Assembly: GCA_947172415.1 (NCBI GenBank)
Contig: OX359202.1
Span: 4,140,899 to 4,204,898, forward strand
From: Chondrosia reniformis
Taxonomy: Eukaryota; Porifera; Demospongiae; Chondrillida; Chondrillidae
Direction of reading: 5' to 3'
Length of the DNA: 64,000 nt
Below the pieces are notes generated by a model. The model was not told where the DNA came from and did not search any database. It saw only the letters and a program-made list of their open reading frames with translations. Positions 1 through 12,480 of the stretch are shown here, in pieces. Positions within the stretch are counted from its first letter, which is position 1; each line of letters opens with the position of its first letter. A program made the translations under genes and the position numbers.

Positions 1-875
1 AAGTATGTTTCCTCGTTCAGTCCTGAGACAAACCATAACAACCACCTAATTCCCAGGGGGCTTGAGATTCTAATCGTGTATTGACTGAGTCCCCTTCGAT
101 CAAGGAGAGCCTGCGTGAAATCTGCAATCACTCGCAATTGGTCTCGCTCAGATGTACAATCGTAACATCGGCATTTCCAATTGCAAAAAACTCGAGGAAC
201 TTTCATCTAACTTCCGGTCACTCGAATCACATGGCAGACAAGCTTGACAAGCGTCTGGGATTCAACTGTAGCTTGGTCAAAGCCTCTAGCCATGAGCTGT
301 AGGATTTGCGGGGAATCTGCAATTGCATTCCTTAGGTCAGGGTGCCACACTAGTCACTTCGGTATTACTACTCGGCAATCCTCGGATTACACTCATAAGG
401 CTTAGGAGCATTCATACGAGACCAACTGCCCTACACCAGGCTTTCTAGAATCGTACATTTGGCCCGTATGATTTTGCTCACCATGCTCCCCCTTATAGTA
501 GGCAAGAACACAGTGGCGCGCAAGGGGATGACAAGAAGACGCAAAAAGTCTCAACTGCATCTCGATATATTTTGACCAACTAAGTCTTTACCAGCTACTA
601 TTGCCTTTCAAAATGAATCCAATTTCGTAACTAACAAGATTCAATTTTCAATTTCTTTAGGTATGTTGTGATAATTAAGTAATTAACACATTTATAAAAA
701 CATCAAAAAAATTCGAAAATTTTGGGGTCACTTTCAAATTTTTGTATCCGACATTTCTCGAATGACTGAAAACGAAAGAGTTCCTCTTCTGTAATCAACA
801 TAAAATTTTAGTCATTCGGCCTTCTCCGGATGAGCTTATCGACTAACTTCTTCAAATTTTCTTTACTAGTTAGAA
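1..875. other. No gene recognised
   Basis: I see no convincing coding exon, RNA gene or complete mobile element here. A short plus-strand reading frame at 81-302 has no recognisable motif. The stretch is AT-rich after about 600. Confidence 0.5.
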
Positions 876-1613
876 CTACTCCAGCTGATAGAGTGGTTTT
901 GCTGGGAGCTTTCGTGGAAGTGGCAGAAATTTACTGATTGTGGTGCTGTATCGTTGAGGTGTGTGCCAGTGCTGTTTAGTGCTTAGACTGCTCTCAGCTG
1001 GGTTAGATTTTGATTTAGCTGTGGCTGGCTTTACTGGAATAGGTGTCACCATATGCATGTCAAAGGAATTATCGCTGTGATAGAGACTGGAATGTGGTGC
1101 TGGAGTACTATGGAGTTTTGTTGATGGGTATGAGTCTGTTCTAGATTTGTGCTTAAATGGCTGCATAGGGCTATAAAATGGAATGTATGCAAGTCCTGAT
1201 TGCTCTGCTAAGGTTGTGGGCTTAAATTTGGATTTTCCAGAGGGTGGTTTAGTTATTGCTACTTTGCAGTCAAAAGGTTTTGTTCTGAAGATATAGGTGG
1301 CCGAATTTTGATTTCTTACTCTATATGGTAGCTCCCATCTTAATTTTGTTACACTGGGAAGAATAAAAACGCTTACTGACACTGACCTTTTCTTGCAAGA
1401 GACTAAGCATTTTGATCTGCATTTGATCCTGCTTCACATCAAACCTGAGCACCTACCATGATTATACAGTATAGACAATATGGAGGAAATTATCAATCAA
1501 GGATGCTGCTATGATCATATATAATGATCGCATGATTCTAAGCATGTTACCTGTAAGAGTTGTTGAAAGGACTCCTCCTGAAAGTGCTCACGACCTTTGA
1601 CAACACCTTCCAT
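876..1613 (-). CDS. Small hypothetical gene, coiled-coil start and Pro/Ser-rich tail
   Basis: I do not recognise this gene. A plausible first exon starts with ATG at 1613 (MEGVVKGREHFQEE...) and ends at 1551 before a GTAAC donor. A second exon near 1435-1385 reads on in phase with a Gln/Lys-rich helical segment (VKQDQMQIKMLSLLQEK). The last exon is an open frame of about 155 codons ending at 876, rich in Pro, Ser, Thr and Lys and probably disordered; a good acceptor (TTTTTATTCTTCCCAG) precedes it near 1352. The phase between the second and last exons does not close, so an exon boundary is missing or wrong. No signal peptide or membrane segment is seen. Function unknown. Confidence 0.35.
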
Positions 1614-1693
1614 TTTGTCTGTCGATTAACTTGTTACGCAATTGTGATTCTCAGTCGCTAATTAATGGCTTGGAATCACAGACCGAAGGGAAC

Positions 1694-1880
1694 ACAGTGG
1701 AACTTCTCTTAACGGACCCTCCGTGGAGCGGACAACCTCTATTTAACGGCCAGGTCCTATGCAACCGATTGAATTTAGCATAGTTTTAATATATTACTAA
1801 CCTCCCAGGAGCGGACAACTTCCATATTCCGGATAACGGACACTAATCTCGACCCAAACGGACCACTTAGTACAATTTTT
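1694..1880. repeat. Degenerate pogo-like MITE end
   Basis: The stretch starts CAGTGGAACTTCTCTTAACG and contains several GGACAAC/ACGGAC words, like the subterminal parts of pogo/Tigger elements whose ends begin CAGTGGA. A clean inverted right end was not found, so it is truncated or decayed. Compare the intact example at 41517-41739. Confidence 0.4.
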
Positions 1881-3245
1881 ACTTCTAATAATGGACAGAC
1901 AGGAAGCCACACTCCCAACGTGCACTTGATTTAGTTTTTGTCTCAGCTCCTGAACGTTTGGCGACTTTTACTGCTAAAGCAACCAACTAGTAACCGAAAA
2001 TAAAACGAATTCTACTGACAAGACTACGAATTTTACGGCAAAATCGACAACGAATTCTACTGAAAAATAATATAATAAACATTCACATGTGCACAGTGCA
2101 GTACTAGTAGATTTCTAAATGTGTCCAGCAGCCCTCATGGAGTCTATTAGTTCTTTCATTTTATCTACATAAGTTTTAGCACCATAAATACGATACACGC
2201 ATGATATGTTAGTACGTATACGGTTTCTCTCTAGACTGTGTAATAAGAATGTAATGCTGAATAAACGTATATGCATGGATGCATTCTTAGCCTTATGATG
2301 TTTTTGCTTGATTTCTTTTATCATATTTTGATCAATAAAGTGTTATAATGCTAGTTGCAACCCAAACTCCTACGTAATATGGGCATATAGCCAAAGTGTG
2401 CAAAAGCCTACTACGTATACTATAAAACCTAAGGGTAGATTTATGTAATATGTCCTACTTGTGTCTATAGTTATGCTGAGTCTGTTTTACCTGTACAAGC
2501 AAGATTACTAATAGTTAATTCATCAAATTTTAATTTGACTTATATTCCTTTCATAAAATTAAATTTCATCATGTGTCTTAGTTAACACCTTATATAATTT
2601 TTGGCACCAAAATAGTGTATATAAGGCCCCTAGATTTAGCATATAGAGCCAAGGATTCACAGAAGATCAAGATAAAGACAAAGAAAAAGACAAAGACTCC
2701 CAGGATCACTGATGAACAGCTGTCTGATCCAGTGGAGAAGATGAAAGAAGGGAAAAGAAGGAAGAAAAGACTCCTGTATCTTCATCCAAAGCTCTCTTCA
2801 GGTTTAGTTCCCCTATAGGCTCTTTTACAGAATAGCTAGGCATAGCATGTAGGAAAATGGTATCTTAGATTTTTCATAGGACTCTTCCACTTCACATTTG
2901 GAGCCATAACTTACATACATATAGATAAATTCAAAATATAAACTCAACGTTATATACGTATATAGATGCGCTAGTGAAATCAAAAAGGTGGGAGGTATAT
3001 ACCAGAAGCATGATGGAGGCCAGGATCAAAGGGGATTATCAGGGCTCGCTCAGGCTCACCCCAATAATCACTTTCACATTCACCAGTTCTGCTCGGTAAA
3101 TCAACCTGCCTTCATATAATTAAATTAAGGACACATAATATGAATGTCCTTTATAGCACTACAAAAATAAATTCTACATGTAAAGATAAAGATTTTCAAA
3201 AAGGTAATTATAATGTATATGTTATTAAATGTAACAAGTTTTACA
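1881..3245. other. Mostly non-coding, possible stray exons
   Basis: No gene is firmly supported. Two minus-strand pieces look exon-like. At about 3111-3010 a 30-odd-codon frame follows an acceptor and could extend the kinase gene if its stop at 3246 is spliced around by a weak GTAATG donor. At 2165-2115 a short frame ending in RAAGHI and a stop follows TTATGTAG. Neither has a recognisable motif. A dispersed repeat lies at 2630-2880. Confidence 0.35.
2630..2880. repeat. Dispersed repeat family A, copy 1
   Basis: The sequence around AAGACAAAGACTCCCAGGAT and AGCTCTCTTCAGGTTTAG recurs at 16660-16890 and partly at 45420-45540. Copies share long, nearly identical blocks with small indels. No terminal inverted repeat was seen; the element type is unknown. 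Confidence 0.7.
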
Positions 3246-5017
3246 TTACAGTCCCTTCAGCACTGCAGCCATAGTGGGACGATATCCTGCTTCTGAACAG
3301 GTACAATCCTTGGCAATCACAGTGATTACTTGATTCGTTCCAAAGGGTACTCTGCTACGCAGTGCCTCCCTTTGACCAGGGTCAGGGAGTTCCCCAGTGC
3401 ACACCTCAAACAGCAGCACTCCAAAGCTGTAGACATCCATTGAAGGACCTTGTAAGGCTGGTTTATCACTCTCTGGTGCTGAATAAACAGGAGCTCCTGG
3501 TAGCTTAGTATTCACTAGAGCTTGAAAGTTGGCTGATCCAAAATCTCCTAATTTGGCCATCCATCCTCCTCCAGGCTTTGAGTTGAGCAGGACATTGGCA
3601 CTGCTGACATCTCGATGGATGATGGGCTCAGGAAGAGAGTGGAGGTAGTTTAGAGCACAGGCTACATCTCTACTGATTGGGAGAATGTGTTCCTCAGATA
3701 TTCTACCCAACTCAAGCTGCTTACGTAGACTGGACTCCATCAGCTCTGTCACAAGAAGGGTAACTTTATCAGTAGTGACTGCTCCTATGAATCGGATCAG
3801 TTGAGGGTGACGGAGACGGGAGGCAAGCTTCATTTCACGGTTAAACTGTTTCCTATTGTAAGCAGAGATTATGACTTGGTGCAACTGTTTCACAGCCACA
3901 TGACCTCCACAATACAATCCAACTTTCACTTCTCCATAGGCACCCTTACCAACCTCTTCATCGGTTATGTTAAGCTGTGAGGACTCAATTTTCCAAGATG
4001 GCTCCAACTCCTTCAACCGTTGGTCTATCTGGTCAAACCGCTCTCTCCATTGTTCTTCTAGCTCATTCTTGTTATCTATAAGCTTTTGAACATCTTGTCT
4101 TAAGCTAGCCACCAGTGTATTAAGGCTTTGATTCTCTTCCTTTGACTGATCCAGTGACACCCTTAGCTGATTGACCTCCTCTTTAGCTTCTGATAACGAG
4201 ATCTCAAGTGTTTCATTTTGTTGCTGTAATTGTGACATGGAAGATTTGATGCCTACATTTTCCTTTATCACACTTTCATAATCACTCTCCAACTTCAGCT
4301 GCAGGTCGTTTAAAGTTTCATTATATTCATTTTTTAACTTTCCTAGATCACTCTTAGCATCTCTCAGATCAGACAATGCATTTTGCTGTAACTGACTAAA
4401 GGATACTTCAACAGCTGTGTTCTTCTCTTTCAAATGGTGGCATTCATCTCTGACTATCTCAAGCTCAGCTCTAACATCATGCTGAATTTGGGTTAGAGTA
4501 GTTTTCAATTGAACATTTTCTTCTCTTATCTTGTCCTGAACATCCTTAATTTTGGAATCTATCTTCTCAATTTGTTGGTTACTCTCCTGCAAGGCTGCAC
4601 TACTGGAGTGCAGGAAATGGTGAACAGCTCCTGAAGGATAGAGTTAATAGTGTACTATCAACTAAGTAAGACATTATTATGATTGTATAGACCCTATAAT
4701 ACATACGCATATGTGGAACAGGACCTATGTAGCAGAGTGGATATTTAGATAAAACTCTGCCACTAGCAATATTTTCAGGTCTGATCATGCATCTGTTACA
4801 TACTATGGAACCTTATATACTATATAGTTTTGATTTGTACAGGTAGTAATTCATAGCTGTTGATGTGAATTATTGTTGGTGAAGCTATATTATTAGGTGA
4901 CAATTGTGTATGTACACACATGAAGGACAACAAATTGATGTTATAGGGGAACTGACCTGAGTCTGACATATCTCGTAGATTTTGAGGCTGATGTTGAATC
5001 TTTCTTTCTCTAAAAAA
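3246..5017 (-). CDS. Coiled-coil tyrosine-kinase-like (TKL) protein kinase
   Basis: Two exons are clear: 5017-4957 and 4630-3246, joined in phase 1. The long exon opens with about 190 residues of heptad-rich coiled coil. A full kinase domain follows. Counting residues from the TTG at 4592, the Gly loop GKGAYGEV is at 215-222, the VAVK lysine at 235, HRDVSSANVLL near 326-336 with catalytic Asp328, DFG at 350-352, SAPE at 371-374 and the RPT arginine at 438. The HRDxSSxN loop and overall pattern fit the TKL group, so Ser/Thr or dual specificity is likely. All catalytic residues are present, so it should be active. The chain ends just after the C-lobe. The coiled coil suggests dimerisation. The first exon here starts in phase 0, so coding must continue upstream; the exon at 6397-6335 fits (see findings). 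Confidence 0.9.
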
Positions 5018-5250
5018 CTATAGAAAGACGACAGAGAACCGTATTTAAATGTATGTATGTACATAATCAACTACTTTCCACAATAGAGTAATCATGTTAG
5101 ACTAATTTTATGGCAATTAGCACCCACAATTCACTAGCGTAGGACTGCCTAAAGAACCACATTGTTGTACTGTACGTGCATAAGAGCAACTGATTCTATA
5201 ATTAAAACTGAAGTGTATATATAACAAGAGTCTATAAACTATGTATTAGT

Positions 5251-5361
5251 TATACCACGGCGCTTCGGCATATATGGTTTAATACGTACTCGCCCTTGGG
5301 CGCTATGCGCCCTCGTCACTCGTACATATAAAACCCATATACACCGAAGCGCCGGGGTATA
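5251..5361. repeat. Hairpin MITE-like inverted repeat
   Basis: The arms TATACCACGGCGCTTCGG and CCGAAGCGCCGGGGTATA face each other across about 75 bases, with further pairing inward (CATATATGG/CCATATACA). It is GC-rich against AT-rich surroundings. It lies between the kinase exons and the next upstream exon, so in a probable intron. Confidence 0.7.
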
Positions 5362-5556
5362 AGTGATATATACTCCATAGCTTCTTGTTGTTATTTTGGC
5401 GGGACTTTCAGAATGGCTCATCTGGCGTATGGTTAGTTTTACTTAAACGCTGACGATTATAGAATGCTCTTGCCCTGACTACTCCAACTGTCCTAAATGT
5501 AAGGAGAATTGTCCACCCTCCAAGTAGAAACGTCTTAGTTTACCATATTTGGGCAG

Positions 5557-5617
5557 GGATATAACAGGATTTAAGAATCCGATGGCAGTATATAGCTTCT
5601 TAAATCCTGTTATATCC
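5557..5617. repeat. Perfect 21-bp stem hairpin
   Basis: GGATATAACAGGATTTAAGA plus one more A at 5557-5577 is exactly complementary to 5597-5617, with a 19-base loop. It could be a tiny foldback element or a transcribed hairpin. Confidence 0.8.
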
Positions 5618-5884
5618 TGGTTACGAAATATATACACAGGCGGTTGCCCCGGCAATGGGATATATGTACATATATATACGTGTTTATCCGTATGTACACT
5701 GTACATACATACGAGCATAAATGTAGATGAAGTAGTATAGTCCATGCATAGTTTGTTAGATTATTAAAAATTAAAGGAATTTATGAATTGTAACCATAAT
5801 TCCTGGTGCTTACAAAATACGTACTGTACATAACTATGTTTTGTATATTTTCGGATAAGGTGAAATTTTATTGAAGAATCTATA

Positions 5885-6060
5885 AAGGCTAAACAAGCAA
5901 AAAGCACTTTCTCTTCAAGATAAGAAAGTTATTATTAAAGCTTTAGATAAGGGTGCCAGTCCATCAGGAAAAAAGACGGCAATAGCAAAAAGGTTTGGGA
6001 AACTCAACCGTATCGGCTACCATTAAGAATCGTACAAGATTATCACTACTTAGGAGCAGT
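5885..6060 (+). pseudogene. Fossil CENP-B/pogo-type transposase N-terminus
   Basis: The frame reads KALSLQDKKVIIKALDKGAS followed by TAIAKRFG, then after a one-base slip near 6000 continues GNSTVSATIKNRTRL. This is the CENP-B N-terminal helix-turn-helix pattern of pogo/Tigger transposases (helix, K-IIKA-D-G, IAK-FG--STVS-I). No start, DDE domain or terminal repeats are visible, and the frame is broken. It is an old insertion in a probable intron of the flanking minus-strand gene. Confidence 0.65.
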
Positions 6061-6334
6061 CTGTCTGTGAGCCAGTTTTGTATATTACATTTATGAAAAA
6101 TATGATTTCTGTTAAGATGAAACCTCTGTTAAATTAAAATTTTAATGGTTACAACCATTTCATCTACACAGGGTTCAAATGTATTAGCCACTTATTATAC
6201 CAAATACAATTGATTTGATTGAAGAGGTTTTAATGTGTCAAGCCAGTGTTTACTTTGTATCAGTACGTATAAAATTATGTCCATTGCAGTGTTCAATTGG
6301 CTGATTAATTATATACATACGTATGTATCTGTAC

Positions 6335-9300
6335 CTCTGTTCCCTCAAATATACATTGAAAATGAGACTGAGTTTCATGGAGGGCCTTGACAAAAATCTG
6401 TAAAATGATACCAGCGGACAGATACTTACAGGCTATACTTAAAATTGTAAGCACAAGAAACATCTGCTAATTTAGAGCGCCATTTAAAAATTATAGGATG
6501 GAAGAATGTTGAAAAATGTTCAACTCTCTTGGTTATCTAGTATAGCTCAAATATAGCATAGGACAGCTTTATGTGTATCCCAAAAGTAGTATTCATCAGA
6601 CTGATTCAGTTACTACGTACATGGAAGTTCTTCAGAAATTACAATTTATTTGAACTGGAAATTTTCAATAAACATGCTTTATTCACCTCAATTCATTTAA
6701 TATATTCTTATTAAGCATAATTCAACTTAAGTGTATACAATATGAACAGAAACTCACTTCCACTGGTAATTCTGAAACTGCACAAGAGTTAGGCACATCC
6801 ACAGCATCTGTAAAGTGTCCCTCTGTACCAGACTGTGATTGCTGAGAGGCTGATGAAGTGTACATGCGTGCCTTTATCCTCTCTCTTAAGTGTTTATCAA
6901 TCAACTGACTCTCATTCATGACAAAATGGACAATAAATTCCAAATAGTGTGTCAGTGGGGTCAGAAAATCTGCAAGCATTGAGTGAAGGGCGACCAAGGA
7001 TTTCACCTTTAAATCTGGATTGAAAATATCCTCATCCGTCTCATCCTCAGATGAGCACACATGACCGGCAAACAGCCTCTCACTGCATTTGGTTATAGAT
7101 TCTTGAAGATGATCAAACAAGTTTGGAGGAATGGAAAGGTTGTAAAGTTTAAGGACTGCCATCAGTGAGCACCTACACATACGTATATGAAACAGATACA
7201 AGCAAATACATAAATACCTATTAATACGATATTGCATACTTTCTGCCATCTTTGTGTGTGAATACCAGCATTTCCTTGGTAACTTCTTTGAGCCTATTCA
7301 TCAAGGTTATTTTCTCTGTAGCAATCTCCAGGGTCAAATGAAAAGATTCCACTTGGAGATGCTTAAACAAATTATCAATTGGAATTTGGCAGGCACAAAA
7401 ACACTGGATTTCTTGTAGAGTGAAATCATCTATTAGGATCCTATTGTGCCAAATTGTAATGACATTTTGTAGATGCAGGATCCATTCGAAATAACTCTTC
7501 ATGTGAGGATTGGCACTTCCCTGTACACAATCAGGAACCTTCTCCAGTGGTCCCATTAATTTGAAACACCTAACATAGGCACTATATACCAATGTGAATT
7601 GAATGATAGGAACTGTATCAGCACACCATGACAGGTCAGGCTGGTGTGGATTGACCGATTTACAGGCACGATCTAGGATCTCCCAGTACCAGTTGAGGGG
7701 AACGGGAATTGGACAGTTCCAAAGAGCTCGGTCCTTGTAATACTGTTCAAGTTTCCTAATGACAAACCTGACACACCTTGCACTTGAAGACTGAGCTCTG
7801 GCAGTTAGCTCAGAAACACTACCAATATAGCAAAACTGTATAATGGAGGAAACATTACTTAAAAGTTATTAAATAATACTTTTAATAATATTACTATACA
7901 CTCAGCTATATACATAATAGGTATTAAGTACAATTCTTCTTTTAGACGATTCACACACACCACGATCAAAAATGAAATATTTAATTGCAACGTTTCACCC
8001 ACATGGGCTTCTTCAGGTAACAAACTACTAAAAAAGAAAAAAGAAAAAGAAAAAACATCTAGTTTATAATGGAAATCGAGGAGAACTGCTGACTGCCCTT
8101 CTTGGATGTTCTGGTCACCAAGGACCATTCAGAATTGAAGACCCAGTGTACAGAAAAAGACACCCACACTGACCATTACATACACTATTCATCCAACCAC
8201 TATCCAATTGTGAAAGAAGGCATCATCCAATTATGCCTAGCAAGAAGAGCATTCAGGATGTTGATGAACAGAGACACCTAAAGAGAACAAAATGCACAGA
8301 CAGCAGGAGGTCACCCACTATGTATACTACCATATGTGAAGGGAGTATCCGAGAAGATTGGAAGGATCTGCCAGAAGAAAGGAATGAAAACAGTATTTAA
8401 GAAGTCTGACACCTTGAGGAACTGTCTAACTAGGGTGAAAGGTACACATAAAAACAGTACTAAAGGTGTGATCTACCAGATACCTTATGTAGACTGCGAC
8501 CAAGTCTACATAGGAGAAACTGGCAGACGGTTTCTCATCAGATTAAAGGAACACCAGAGGGAAGTCATGCAAGGTGATTGGAAGAAGGCCAACACTGTTC
8601 ACTACATGGAGACAGGTCATCAACTTGATTGGAAATATAGTCAAAAGAAAAGCTAATTGGAAAGACAGGAAGATCAAGGAGAGCATCTACATTAGGACGA
8701 TTAAGGGTTTTCCCTAAGTCCCATATGGAACGATTTGATTGGTTTGTGAACCTTACCCTCCTTTTTTGAGTTGAACCAACACCTACGTATTTAACTGCCA
8801 ATTAATTGTCAGTATAGTTTGTTGCCTGAAGAAGCCCATGTGGGTGAAACATTGCAATTAAAATTTCATTTGTGATCGTGGTGTGCATAAATCATTCAAA
8901 AGAAGAATTGTACTTAATCACCAAAGCATGCCAACTAATTTTTATGATGCTATATATAATATGTATGCTGGTATCCTAATCACATGATTATTGTCTTGTT
9001 TTGTTACTTGTTCCAAATGTACTAGTTGCAAGTCCTACGAACTTCTTTTAAATGTTATTTTTATTAATTCTAAATATTAGGAAACACAATTCTCATTGAA
9101 CACCCTAGGACTTCAAATGACTAACCTCAGCAAAGACTGAGAGAACAAGAGTTTGAATTGGAGATAGTATCACTGTCTCTTTCTTGGAACTCTACAAAAT
9201 GAACATAAACATAATCTTCAAGTAATAATTCACTATGCTTTCTTACTTACAAAGAAATCGATAAAGTCATTAGTAACTTTCAATCTATTCTTCTTGATTA

Positions 9301-12300
9301 AATTATAGAGAAATTGCTTAAAATCTCTCTGAAGTTCCATAATTTCAGCAGTTTCCTGTTCTTTGACAAACTCAGTTGAGAGGAGATGCTGATCTGTCAA
9401 TTTGAGAAGATCTGACACAACAACATGTTGTGGTCTACTGCTCTCACAAAAGGTTTTGACCACTTCAATGAAACACTTGTGGTAGCGACTATCACATCTT
9501 GGCAAGCTATAAAGACAAGTTTACATATATAATTGCAGAGAATGTCTCCCATTTTAGGTTAGTTATATACATCAAATATCACACATATTAAATTTGACTG
9601 ATTGTAATTACTTTTTAAAGAATTCTGCTAAAAGACCAGTAAAAGCTGGAGAAGACCCAATTCTAATCCACGTGTGTATGCTAGCTTTAACACCTTTCAA
9701 ATACTCTTCAACCAACTGCATACATCAACACATATAATCAACTTCACTACAAATAATCAATATATGTACCTACATACAGTGTACGTACGTATGCATACTG
9801 TAATATCACTAACCTCAGGAGGTATGTTAGGGATACTTTTGTAGTACTCTAGAAACTGATCAATTGTAAGACTGTCCGAATGTTCCCTTAGCAACTCAAA
9901 AAACTGTAAAATAGGACATGTACATGTACGTACGTACGTATATACGTATGTACCATTGCTATTACTGTAAAATTGGTATTCATTATGCTTTCAGTACTAA
10001 TATACGTATCACCATATGGACACAACTATCCCTGATATTGCTAACAATTACCTTCTCCTTCAATTTAATTCTAATTTGTGATTTCAGTGAACCTCTAGGA
10101 GCTTTGAGAGCACTAGACAGTTGATTGAGTACTGTAGCAGTTTGTTTTGGGTTCTTCTCTATCACGAGGAGGAGAAGTGATTTCCAGAAGAGTGAAAGAG
10201 GTTGAAATACTAGTTCTGGTTCTGGAGCAGGATCTTTATAACAGTCAGCAGCAGCTACAATGAACTCCATACCCTACATATGTACGTACGTATATAAAAG
10301 TAGGTATATATAAATGGATATAAACTCAATAAACACTTCATATATCTAAGTATCTACACGTAATACATAAGAGTACATAGACACATACATATGTACAATG
10401 AGTATGATCATAATGTACCTCCTCCAGAACTGTACCCAAATCTCCACCTGGACTTAGATTAGATAACTCTTCCTTTCTAGGTGTGATGTATTCATCTACG
10501 GCTGAAACATATGACATCAAAAATTCAAACAAATTTCTATGGAATTGGAAAAGTGTCCCCTTGAATATATTCAGAATCAGCCTACAAAGTAAACACAATA
10601 CATACAGTACATAACCATTTTACTTCTGATATAGTAACCATGTACGTATGTATACATAGACACATTAGTGTTTCCAATTGACAGTGCAAACCTGAGGATA
10701 GGTAACTGATGAATCTTCCCATTTGAAATTAACATGTGAGCAAGGTTGTCACCAGAGAATTGTAGCTCTTCAGGAATATCAAAGGAGTAGCCAAACTGAA
10801 TTGTCCTTTGAATATCTTGCAAGTCATCATTTCCATATTTCCCTTGTCCAAAATACTAAAAAATAAATAAATAACTTCATAGAACTGTCAGCTAATGATA
10901 GTCAATCATACCTCTTTTGTATCAATGATCCTTCTCCACAAACCAGTAAAACTTTCAGAATCTGATACCTCAATTCCAAACAACAAGTGGATGAACACTA
11001 CACAGTATGTAGGAGTCAAATAGTACATATGTGGAGACATGCACCTTATAAACGAGCCCCAGATGGTAAACACTCTTCCATTACAGTGGGAAATCCCCTT
11101 ACCCCAAATGAGTCTCCTGCCATTTGTCTGTGGATCTGCTAACTTAGAGGTTTTACATAATATTAATGCTGCTTTGGAGAGTTCACAGAATACAGTAGTT
11201 GATTTCTGATCAGCTCCAACAATATCCAAGTTACTACACCAAAGTGAGATGAAAATTAACTCAGCTATTGGACCTCCTAGGTAGGTACGTACTGTAGGTA
11301 ATGGCACTTGACTTACCTTTTTAAGAATTGTTTAACTGTACTGGGAAAGGCAGCATCTCCACTGAGTTCTTCAAACTTACTGATAAAGCTTCTTATGTAG
11401 GCGTGAACATTATCACTTCTTCCATACACAGTCTCATTTCTATGAAATATACACACACATCAATAGAACAATCCAAGTCAACAGAGGAGAAACAGTTAAA
11501 CTTGCTTTTGTATCCTGTATACAATTATCAGATGGAGCAATGCTTCATTTTTAAAATTTGGCTGGTTCACTCGTTCCCTTAGATATCTTAAACCTTTTTC
11601 TAGATCACTTCTTGAGTCCTTTTAGCAAAGAATGAGAAATATTAGATTTTGAATTTGTATAATTAAATTAATAACCAACTTACATTTGTCTCAAAATTTT
11701 TCAGATGTGAGGCAACATGAATGAATAGAGTTTTATTAATCTCTACCTTGGGATCAGAAAAATAGCTCTTTAACTGTTGGCTTAAAGAATAACCTTTCCT
11801 TCCAAAATGAAACCAGCCTGCTACTAAAGATATCAAGAATAGGAAATGTAGTTTTGTCAATGGTTTCGTTAAAAGAGGATATTCATAATTGACTAAACTG
11901 TGCACAAGTACATACGATCATCCTCAATGAGTGGCTTGTCCATGTCATTTAAAGGTAGGTCATCCACACTGGTTTCCAGGGCAACATTGACTTGCAGATC
12001 ACCTGGGTCAGAGAGAAGAGATAGAAGCTTAGTGCCATCTTTCTTCCTTAGAATACAAAATGAGCAGTTTTGAGGATGGCTACAGTCCCAGAACTCATCT
12101 GGTAGGTCTACACTATCCTAGTAGTTGACTAAAAGGTATCCAAGCACGTTCTTGCTTCGTGTGTCATCTAATATAGTTTGCAAACTGTGCTTTTCTTTAT
12201 AAAGTTCAAATGCTAAAATATATTGAAATGTACCATCTGATGTGTCATCATTAGGTCCGATACACTTGATCCAGTTGGCATTCGGAGTAGCACATCCAGC

Positions 12301-12480
12301 AGGAATTGAACAAAGGATGGATAGCTCTTTACTAGAACCTTGTACCATCACTTGTAAAACTAAATTGAGTCAATTAGAAAATACTACAAGTCCCAAAGTC
12401 TCTACATCACATGCTGGGTCAACCAGGTGAGCACACACAACAATGAGACTAGTGTGACCTCGTATGACAGTAAGACTCAT
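6335..12480 (-). CDS. Large multi-exon helical protein, unrecognised
   Basis: A chain of exons closes in phase on the minus strand: 12186 end of the first clear exon, 12107-11926, 11897-11684, 11618-11523, 11432-11317, 11233-11103, 10997-10912, 10855-10692, 10581-10419, 10273-10052, 9903-9814, 9715-9612, 9506-9251, 7835-7240, 7172-6758 and 6397-6335. The joins 9612/9506, 11317/11233, 11103/10997 and 7240/7172 split codons correctly. The start is unsettled: ATG at 12350 (MVQGSSKEL...) or an upstream exon from ATG 12480. The product is about 1,000 residues, largely helical, with WYWEILDRAC near 7700 and an acidic loop (SSEDETDEDIFNP) near 7050. I see no catalytic motif. It resembles a long alpha-solenoid scaffold; the N-terminal arm of RNF213-like proteins is one unverified possibility. 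A Penelope-like remnant sits in the 9251/7835 intron. Confidence 0.7.
7925..8917 (+). mobile_element. Penelope-like element remnant with GIY-YIG domain
   Basis: An open frame at 8336-8656 contains GVIYQIPYVDCDQVYIGETG followed by RRFLIRLKEHQREV and a TGH motif, the GIY-YIG endonuclease that follows the reverse transcriptase in Penelope-like retroelements. Inverted copies of about 100 bp (CTGAAGAAGCCCATGTGGGT at 8825 and its complement near 8012) frame the remnant, as expected of PLE terminal repeats. The reverse transcriptase is absent, so this is a truncated, immobile copy. It lies in an intron of the minus-strand helical-protein gene. Confidence 0.8.

Noticed and set aside
6722..7592. Two separate genes suggested by overlapping minus-strand frames
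   Set aside because: A donor at 7240 and acceptor at 7172 join them in phase as adjacent exons of one gene.
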